From Vibrio palustris (GTDB lineage: Bacteria > Pseudomonadota > Gammaproteobacteria > Enterobacterales > Vibrionaceae): 64,000 nt of DNA. Position numbers and translations under genes: made by a program. The stretch covers positions 1,922,001-1,986,000 of the forward strand of contig NZ_AP024887.1 in NCBI RefSeq assembly GCF_024346995.1, read 5' to 3'. The notes under the pieces are model-generated. The model had not been told where the DNA came from, ran no database searches, and saw only the letters and a list, made by a program, of their open reading frames with translations. The first letter of the stretch is position 1. Every line of letters begins with the position of its first letter. This document shows positions 58,809 to 64,000 of the stretch, piece by piece.

Positions 58809-59219
58809 ATGCAGTTTGATTCTAAATTTGTCATCGTGGTAGCAGATGATTTACCAGTATGGAAGAAGTTGAATGTTGTGAGTTTTCTATCTGGTGGAGT
58901 CACATCGACATCAATGATAGAAACTGGCAAGCAATATGTGGATGGGAATGATAATACATATTTGACACTTTGTATCCAGCCGACAATAGTACTTAAAGTC
59001 ACAAGAAGTAAGTTATCAACTTTTGTCCAACGTGCTAACCGTGCAAAAATAGAAACCGCAATATTTATCGAAGATATGTTCGCAACAGGTCATGATGAAG
59101 CTAATCGAAGCACCGTTCGTTACTATGAAACGGAAAGCTTACCCTTAGTCGGGATTGCTATGTGTGCAGAGAAAAAATTAGTAGACAAAGTTGTTAAGGG
59201 TGCGAAGCTTCACGATTAG
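58809..59219 (+). CDS. DUF2000 family protein
   Basis: The 136-residue protein has the DUF2000 pattern: FVIVVADDLPVWKKLNVVSF at the N terminus, YLTLCIQPTIVLKV, and IFIEDMFATGHDEANRSTV. The fold is like peptidyl-tRNA hydrolase 2, but the function is unknown. AGGAGGAAAT before the ATG is a strong ribosome site. It ends the AraC-LysE-DUF2000 unit. Confidence 0.85.
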   Translation: MQFDSKFVIVVADDLPVWKKLNVVSFLSGGVTSTSMIETGKQYVDGNDNTYLTLCIQPTIVLKVTRSKLSTFVQRANRAKIETAIFIEDMFATGHDEANRSTVRYYETESLPLVGIAMCAEKKLVDKVVKGAKLHD

Positions 59220-59429
59220 AGTTGAGTTAGGTTACACCTTTAATAGCACAAATCTAAAATAACGAGTCAGAGAAAAGCCTGGCTAAAAGTCGTCCAAAAA
59301 AGTCACAGCCTCACTATAATCAGTTTGATGTAAGTGAAAATGCAGACTATTGCATCATCACAGAACTGTGTGCTTTCTAATTACGCGCGTCGGCCAAACG
59401 GTCTTCATCGCTTTAATAAGCAGCAACGA

Positions 59430-59690
59430 TAAAAATGCCAGTCAGTAATACTGACTGGCATTTCATTCATTGGCTAAAGGCTTTAATCGCTAGCCCTATT
59501 CCCACTCGAATATCAACGAGAAGGAAATTAATCTAAATAACAGCTAGTTAGAAAGGTGGCTTTTCTCGATACCATCATCTATACCATGCGCAGAATTTTT
59601 TTGATTTTTTGCGTCTCATCGACGTTTTAGTTCGGCTTCGGCCCAGACGGAGAAGTCCTTCATTTCACAACGAAGTTTACAACCTGTCTA
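59430..59690. repeat. Dispersed repeat, copy C: palindrome, tail and decayed small gene
   Basis: The palindrome AAATGCCAGTCAGTA-A-TACTGACTGGCATTT is at 59433-59463. A tail like that of copy A follows. On the minus strand the right half (59540-59690) is a broken small gene: VWAEAELKRR, stop, DAKNQKNS...GIDDGIEK, stop. It aligns with the open frame at 61333-61542 (SAWGRAELKRRR...AKNQK). So the repeat unit once carried a small gene ending in the palindrome as its terminator. Confidence 0.8.
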
Positions 59691-59748
59691 GTGTCAACCG
59701 ACGATCTATCGGTTCACTCTTTCCTTATGTAGATGTAACATCTCGCGC

Positions 59749-59782
59749 ATACCTAACTTATTAGGTATAGACAAATACCTAA
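59749..59782. promoter_or_regulatory. Three alternating half-sites forming two overlapping palindromes
   Basis: ATACCTAA (59749-59756), TTAGGTAT (59761-59768) and ATACCTAA (59775-59782) are separated by four and six bases. The middle arm can pair with either neighbour. It lies about 290 bases before the Panacea antitoxin gene, with no other gene between. It may be an operator for that gene pair or two mutually exclusive RNA hairpins. Confidence 0.5.
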
Positions 59783-60073
59783 GATATTGAACACTAACGC
59801 GCTTGCAATTTGTGCGCTTCCATAATTTACCTTTACACAGCATCAGCTTTGTTTCTGATAAGTACTAGAAAAGTGTGATTGACCCTATAACTGTATTAAA
59901 AATCTAATTTTTTATGCTAGTAATGAGAGTAGTGGATCCTTTCGAGTATAATTAAATAGACATCTGATGTATTGCTAGTAGTGTTATATAAGTGACGATC
60001 TTCTGTTCAAACTGCTGAACATTTTGTGTATAATGCGTCCCTCAATTTTATGGAAAGTTAGCAGGATTATTTT

Positions 60074-60538
60074 ATGATAAAAATCAATGACTTAGCTGAC
60101 TACATCATCACGAAGCTCAGTGAAGGTGGAGAAAGCCTTAACAACCTTAAGCTTCAAAAACTGACTTACTACTGTGATGCTTGGCATTTGGCTTTCTACG
60201 ATAAAAAACTGGTAGATACTGATTTTCAAGCGTGGATTCACGGGCCAGTATGCCGAGAACTCTACGACCGATTTTCTTCTTCTAAATCTCTTTATTCTGA
60301 GGTTTATTTAAGCGATTGTGCTGATGACTTTAATATGGACTCGGTAAGTGCATATTCCTCGCATATTGACACTATATTAGAGGCGTACGGTAAGTTCTCC
60401 GGAGCACAGCTCGAAGAAATGACACATAGAGAAAAACCTTGGCTAGAAGCAAGACAAGGTTATCGTTCAAGCCAACGTTGTGAAGAGTATCTCGACAATT
60501 CAATCATCAGAGATTACTACAAAAGCCGTTTGTCCTAA
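60074..60538 (+). CDS. Panacea-domain (DUF4065/SocA-like) antitoxin
   Basis: The 154-residue protein matches the Panacea domain along most of its length: ISxxDLADYII-type start, NNLKLQKLTYYCDAWHLAF (residues 22-40), DFQAWIHGPVCRELYDRF, and a late IDTILEAYGKFSGAQLEEMTHRE with PWLEAR. Panacea is a promiscuous antitoxin domain that neutralises many unrelated toxins by direct contact. Good ribosome site (AGCAGGATT). The next gene starts four bases after its stop, which fits a toxin-antitoxin pair. Confidence 0.88.
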   Translation: MIKINDLADYIITKLSEGGESLNNLKLQKLTYYCDAWHLAFYDKKLVDTDFQAWIHGPVCRELYDRFSSSKSLYSEVYLSDCADDFNMDSVSAYSSHIDTILEAYGKFSGAQLEEMTHREKPWLEARQGYRSSQRCEEYLDNSIIRDYYKSRLS

Positions 60539-60542
60539 CTAA

Positions 60543-61271
60543 ATGAAGCCCGTATTAGAACATACTCCATCAAACAACAAACCAGTCTTGGTAGATGTTG
60601 GTGAAAAAAAGTGGACCTTTTCTTTTCAATATTGGAAACAAATCGAGTTTTTTGGACTAGATAAATCTAATCCATCTTGGTTTGTTTCTTTAATTGAGAA
60701 ACTAAAAGACCTATCAGGCAAAGATGTTAAAAGCTTCGTATCAACGGGTGAACAACGCGATGCTTGGCGGTATCATAATATCGATTGGAATCAGACAAAT
60801 ATTCCTATTCAACGTGAGGATTTAGACTGGTTAGATAAAGATTACAGAGAAAATGAAGCAGAATACCCAATTGTTCAGTTCCAAGTTTCACAAGCACTTG
60901 GGCGCGTAGTAGGGTTCTGGGACGAGAACAGTGTATTCAATATACTGTTACTAGATCCACTACATAATATTCAGCCTTCAAAACGATACAACTATAAAGT
61001 TGATCATTGTAGCCCTTTATCATGCAACTACTCTGCCTTACTCTTTTCTATTGATACATTAAAAAGAGGTAATTATTGCTCTTCCTCTGATTGTGGTTAT
61101 CACCAAGAAATTTCGAACTTATCTATAGATAATGCTTATACAAATGTTGTGATTCATTTTTTAGATGACACTGAAAAAGCAGAATCTGAAAAGTTAATCA
61201 GTGAAAAGAAGGCTCGTGATGAGAAAGAAATATTTGAAGCAGGACTTCTATTTCTATCTGATGATGAATAG
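60543..61271 (+). CDS. Unrecognised protein, candidate toxin partner of the Panacea antitoxin
   Basis: I do not recognise this 242-residue protein. It has no signal peptide or membrane segment. Residues about 115-145 contain VQFQVSQALGRVVGFWDENS then VFNILLLDPLHNIQPS, a strand-rich motif that recalls (weakly) small proteins ending in a GFxxxNxFxxLWxDPxH pattern. About ten residues from 158 contain a Cys-rich CSPLSCNY, with SSSDCGYH following. The C terminus (205-242) is a charged helix (EKAESEKLISEKKARDEKEI). It starts four bases after the Panacea gene without its own ribosome site, so translation is coupled. By position it should be the toxin; activity unknown. Confidence 0.7.
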   Translation: MKPVLEHTPSNNKPVLVDVGEKKWTFSFQYWKQIEFFGLDKSNPSWFVSLIEKLKDLSGKDVKSFVSTGEQRDAWRYHNIDWNQTNIPIQREDLDWLDKDYRENEAEYPIVQFQVSQALGRVVGFWDENSVFNILLLDPLHNIQPSKRYNYKVDHCSPLSCNYSALLFSIDTLKRGNYCSSSDCGYHQEISNLSIDNAYTNVVIHFLDDTEKAESEKLISEKKARDEKEIFEAGLLFLSDDE

Positions 61272-61332
61272 TTCTACACTCTAAGTTCATTGAAATCCCT
61301 ATCCTCATTTCTCAAGCTTCTTTACCCTTGAT

Positions 61333-61542
61333 TTAATAAAAAGTACTCTTGGACTTCATACTCAGAGTTTTTTGATTTTTTGCTACTCGTCGACGTTTTA
61401 GTTCAGCCCTGCCCCAAGCAGAGGATTCTGCCATATCACGACGAAGCTCTTGTTTCTCTTCAGCCGTAAGCACTCGAGGGCCAGATGTAATTCTATCCAC
61501 CTCGTGTCTCCAATTTGCTGCTATATGTTTTAGATAGTGCAT
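61333..61542 (-). CDS. Small basic protein from the dispersed repeat family, or its remnant
   Basis: A 69-residue frame from ATG 61542 contains VDRITSGPRVLTAEEKQELR, SAWGRAELKRRRVAKNQK and a short tail. It is the only intact version seen here of a sequence that is broken in repeat copy C (59.6 kb) and reduced to the tail in copy A (49.2 kb). Possible TTG start at 61563. No strong ribosome site. The Ala/Glu/Arg-rich helix might be part of a DNA-binding or recombination-related protein, but I cannot name it. Confidence 0.45.
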   Translation of the reverse strand: MHYLKHIAANWRHEVDRITSGPRVLTAEEKQELRRDMAESSAWGRAELKRRRVAKNQKTLSMKSKSTFY

Positions 61543-61673
61543 CAAAACATGAGTTACTAGCAAGAAACCTTGCGGATGTTGTTAGATTATTTTTCATACA
61601 CATCTTGACAGTTATCAACACTGACCAAAGATTATACAATGAGGGAGTGACCTCATTAAAAAACTATTAAATC

Positions 61674-61802
61674 ATGGATTTAAAACCAGGACCAAAACCA
61701 ATAGCCAAGTCAACCGGCAAGCCAGATCAACGTCGACGTGACAACAAAAAAACTCCAGGAAACACTCCGGGCCTAAAGCCGAGTAAATCCTCGACCAAGT
61801 AA
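61674..61802 (+). CDS. Possible small basic Pro-rich protein, 42 residues
   Basis: The frame ATG to TAA gives a peptide with DLKPGPKPIAKSTGKPDQRR and TPGNTPGLKPSKSSTK. Lys, Pro and Gly dominate, and the regular PGPKP / PGNTP / PGLKP spacing is unlike chance sequence. A ribosome site is not obvious. It lies between two defence-like gene pairs. Unknown function; disordered and basic, so nucleic-acid binding is conceivable. Confidence 0.4.
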   Translation: MDLKPGPKPIAKSTGKPDQRRRDNKKTPGNTPGLKPSKSSTK

Positions 61803-61807
61803 CTGTA

Positions 61808-61853
61808 TCTCAATGTCGAGTCAGAGTGAGTTGTACTGGCTCTTGTTACTTAA
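61808..61853. repeat. Dispersed short repeat, second copy (GAGTCAGAGT type)
   Basis: ATGTCGAGTCAGAGT and CTCTTGTTACTTAA match the element at 57147-57196 with similar spacing. It begins within a few bases of the stop of the small basic frame and precedes the darT promoter region. Confidence 0.55.
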
Positions 61854-62107
61854 ATCGATAAGTAGCTGTTCGACCATTCTTTAATGTAGTAATGATGCTA
61901 CATACCTATCATTTCAGTCAGCCATTATGTGTTAAGTTGAGTATTTTTACGCAAGTGTCATGATGATTAATACCAATTTGACATTTGTATTAAGCATATT
62001 AAATTTTCGTCAACTATCGTTATGTTTTATCTATGGAAAGTATGTGTACTGTTAGTTAGGAGCACTGTTACATTTCCAACGGACATTGAATTCCAAGGAG
62101 TGGTAAT

Positions 62108-63445
62108 ATGAGTATCCCACAGGGATTAAGAGGAAGATATGCGTATCATTTTACTTTGGTCGACAACCTAGAATCGATCATTGATAGTGGTCTGCTGTGT
62201 ACAAACCTAAAGAATGAACGCGGGATATCTCATGAAAACATCGCAGAGCAAGTTATCCAGGGCAGAAGAAGCACTATGCCTGTGCCCTGTTCGGGAGGCA
62301 ATTTTGTTCACGATTACGTTCCTTTTTATTTTTCCAAAAAAACTTCCATGCAGCTCGGTGTTATTAATAAAAAGAATGTAGACCAACCTTTACTTATATA
62401 CTTTGCCATTCCTATCGAAATTATTGAGCAAACTGCTGGCGTCGTGTTCTCAGATGCTTCTGCAAACACAGATACACCGCCAAACTTCTACAACGTATTC
62501 TCAGTAAACATGCTGAATTCTTTAAACTGGGATGCGATTGATGACAAAAAATGGGGATGTCCAACTGATGATTATCGACATCAAAAAATGGCAGAGCTAC
62601 TTGTTCCTAACGGTGTTCAAATTTCCGAAGTGTCTTACATTGTTGTTTGGAATGAATGGATAAAGAAAGAGGTTGAAAAAATATTTCAAGCCAAAAGCAT
62701 TCAGCCCCCTACAATCAAGTATGATGAAGGTCATTACTACATTAATTTTTACGAAGGCGGTAGAAAGTCTATCGTAACAGGTCCAAGATTTTTAAAGCAT
62801 GAAGTAGAAAAGACGATTTCAGATATATGTAAAAGCATTAATATCCCTAAGAAATATGGGAGTGCACGCGCCGCACTAGATGCTATAGCATATGATTTTT
62901 CATCTATAAAAGAGCTTGACGATATCGATGGATTAAGAGCTAGTTACGGGCCTCATAGTGATGATGTTGGTACACACAGTAAAAAAGTGGCAGATGGACT
63001 TGCTCAGTTTCCCGAATACAATGACTTATCTAATCAGGACAAAGAGATTGTTCGTTTGGCAGCGTATTTTCATGATATTGGGAAAGGGCCGAAGTCTCGA
63101 TGGGGACAAGACGGAATGACTAAGGCTGATAACGATCATGCGGTTAAATCATTGCCAATGTTAAAACGAATCCTAACTGAAGATATTGGTGGGCTTAGCG
63201 AAGACAACATAAGGAAAATTGTAATTTTAGTAACTTATGACGATCTTATTGGAGATATAGTTGCTAAAGGGCGCGATGAGAAGCAGTTAGTTGATATAAT
63301 TAAAGATGAAAATGATCTAAAGATGCTTGTTGCTATTGCTAAGGCAGACATGAATTCAATCAATATGGCTTGGGTGATGATCCATAATCAATCAATTGAA
63401 TGCTTGAAAAACAGAGCTCTTCAAAAAATAGAGTGTGATAGCTAA
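62108..63445 (+). CDS. darT: DarT-type ADP-ribosyltransferase fused to an HD phosphohydrolase domain
   Basis: The 445-residue protein has an N-terminal DarT (DUF4433) domain (about 1-195): YHFTLVDNLESIIDSGLL, GGNFVHDYVPFYFSKKTS, FYNVFS, and HQKMAELLVPNGV with the catalytic Glu (E163). A linker and a C-terminal HD domain (about 283-430) follow, with H290 in THSKKV, H322-D323 in YFHDIGKG, and a late Asp in AKADMN. DarT modifies thymidine in single-stranded DNA as a toxin or anti-phage effector. In family members I recall a conserved Arg in FYFAPRSPM; here the place holds Lys77-Lys78. AAGGAG precedes the ATG. darG follows with overlap. Confidence 0.85.
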   Translation: MSIPQGLRGRYAYHFTLVDNLESIIDSGLLCTNLKNERGISHENIAEQVIQGRRSTMPVPCSGGNFVHDYVPFYFSKKTSMQLGVINKKNVDQPLLIYFAIPIEIIEQTAGVVFSDASANTDTPPNFYNVFSVNMLNSLNWDAIDDKKWGCPTDDYRHQKMAELLVPNGVQISEVSYIVVWNEWIKKEVEKIFQAKSIQPPTIKYDEGHYYINFYEGGRKSIVTGPRFLKHEVEKTISDICKSINIPKKYGSARAALDAIAYDFSSIKELDDIDGLRASYGPHSDDVGTHSKKVADGLAQFPEYNDLSNQDKEIVRLAAYFHDIGKGPKSRWGQDGMTKADNDHAVKSLPMLKRILTEDIGGLSEDNIRKIVILVTYDDLIGDIVAKGRDEKQLVDIIKDENDLKMLVAIAKADMNSINMAWVMIHNQSIECLKNRALQKIECDS

Positions 63446-64000
63446 TGCTAGAATTTGTTAAAGGTGATTTCTTTGATTTTGATGCTGACATCAGGGTTAA
63501 CACGGTCAATTGCGTGGGCGTTATGGGCGCTGGCGTAGCACTGGCTTTCAAGAATAAATACCCTGAGATGTTCAAAGAATATGTACGGCAATGTAAGGCA
63601 AATGAAATAGCCCCCGGAAGACCTTGCGTATGGAAACAAGGAGATATGTTTTCGAAACAGATTGAAATCATAAATTTCCCCACAAAGAATCATTGGAGAA
63701 AGCCCTCTGAGTATGAGTATATTGAAGATGGACTTATCTGGCTTTCCAATTACTTAAAGAATAAAGAGGGCTTGACAATAACATTGCCTGCTCTTGGATG
63801 TGGACATGGGGGACTAGATTGGGAACGAGTTAAGAAGCTAATCACAAAATACCTTAAAGAAACGTCAAACAAAATTCTTGTATTTGAACCAGAATCTTCG
63901 AAGAAGGCTGGTAAAAAAGTATCAATTCCGTCTAAGAAAATATTTGAACTGGAGAACCTAGGTGTATACGCTGTAGCTAAAGATGAAAATAATTATCCAT
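63445..64000 (+). CDS. darG: DarG-type macrodomain antitoxin, N-terminal part (cut by window end)
   Basis: Starts at an ATG overlapping the darT stop by one base (TAATG). The 185 visible residues begin MLEFVKGDFFDFDADIRVNT and show VNCVGVMGAGVALAFKNKYP, then LPALGCGHGGLDW, the ADP-ribose-binding loops of a macrodomain. DarG removes the ADP-ribose that DarT puts on DNA and also binds DarT. The gene runs past the right edge, so its C-terminal part cannot be judged. Confidence 0.9.
   Translation, partial: MLEFVKGDFFDFDADIRVNTVNCVGVMGAGVALAFKNKYPEMFKEYVRQCKANEIAPGRPCVWKQGDMFSKQIEIINFPTKNHWRKPSEYEYIEDGLIWLSNYLKNKEGLTITLPALGCGHGGLDWERVKKLITKYLKETSNKILVFEPESSKKAGKKVSIPSKKIFELENLGVYAVAKDENNYP

Larger units (their letters stand above)
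59220..60073. other. Intergenic region before the Panacea gene
   Basis: About 850 bases holding repeat copy C (59430-59690), an array of three half-sites at 59749-59782, and the AT-rich promoter region of the Panacea gene. No intact gene is seen. Confidence 0.55.
61272..62107. other. Intergenic region between the Panacea pair and darT
   Basis: About 830 bases. They hold the repeat-family small frame (minus strand), a possible 42-residue basic peptide gene (61674-61802), the second GAGTCAGAGT-type repeat (61808-61853) and the AT-rich promoter area of darT. Nothing else recognised. Confidence 0.5.

Noticed and set aside
49072..59463. CRISPR array from the repeated palindromes
   Set aside because: Copies are kilobases apart with genes between, not regularly spaced by short spacers.
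48500..62100. Integron cassette array (attC sites) as explanation of the mosaic region
   Set aside because: I looked for attC-type inverted core sites after each gene and found only the palindrome family, which lacks the expected core and mixed gene orientation does not fit a cassette array.
1..64000. Prophage
   Set aside because: No phage structural, packaging or integrase genes were seen anywhere in the window.

Overview
The window looks like a chromosomal segment of a gammaproteobacterium, most probably Vibrionaceae. This rests on codon style, the moderately AT-rich base composition, the mix of citXG, ThiXYZ/TenA, SatP and a FIST-domain chemoreceptor, and a patchy accessory region full of small repeats and gene relics. 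No rRNA, tRNA, CRISPR array or replication origin was seen. A secreted pectin lyase and two exported GH3 glycosidases hint at a life on plant or algal material (inference).

Left part (1-19.7 kb), mostly metabolic. The end of pxpB, then pxpC and a CodA-type deaminase form a plus-strand operon. The deaminase has Ser where E. coli CodA has the discriminating Asp314, which suggests 5-methylcytosine as substrate. citX-citG and a CitB-type response regulator follow without citCDEF or citA. Next come a soluble FIST-MCP chemoreceptor, a BASS transporter, SatP and a membrane GGDEF protein. A complete thiamin-salvage operon (thiD-thiZ-thiX-thiY-tenA-thiM-thiE) is headed by a clear TPP riboswitch. A MesX/MesD pair (DUF1852 plus a short MetE-like protein) is a likely folate-independent methionine synthase.

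Middle part (19.9-46 kb). A decayed regulator fragment and a decayed heptosyltransferase-like gene (19.9-21.05 kb) are broken copies of intact genes at 25.0 and 30.6 kb. Between and around them lie a LysR/CMD/tautomerase/DUF4865 group, an MFS exporter with a divergent MmyB-type regulator, a DMT transporter, a YdjM-like membrane protein, a GH3 enzyme, a GT9 enzyme and cardiolipin synthase. A molybdenum hydroxylase operon follows (triheme cytochrome c, 2Fe-2S subunit, Tat-exported Moco subunit, XdhC, with MocA convergent). Then come a PRISE-like reductase and a CBM13-pectin lyase.

Right part (46-64 kb), accessory and mosaic. A GH3 lipoprotein is followed by MFS relics, small regulator/enzyme pairs (SnoaL-like and AraC, PdxI-like and LysR, AKR/DUF1330 and LysR, AraC-LysE-DUF2000), an IS3 relic, and a dispersed repeat family centred on a long palindrome ending in a conserved tail. 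The right end is defence-like: a Panacea-domain antitoxin with an unrecognised partner, then a DarT-HD fusion and the start of a DarG macrodomain antitoxin, cut by the window edge.
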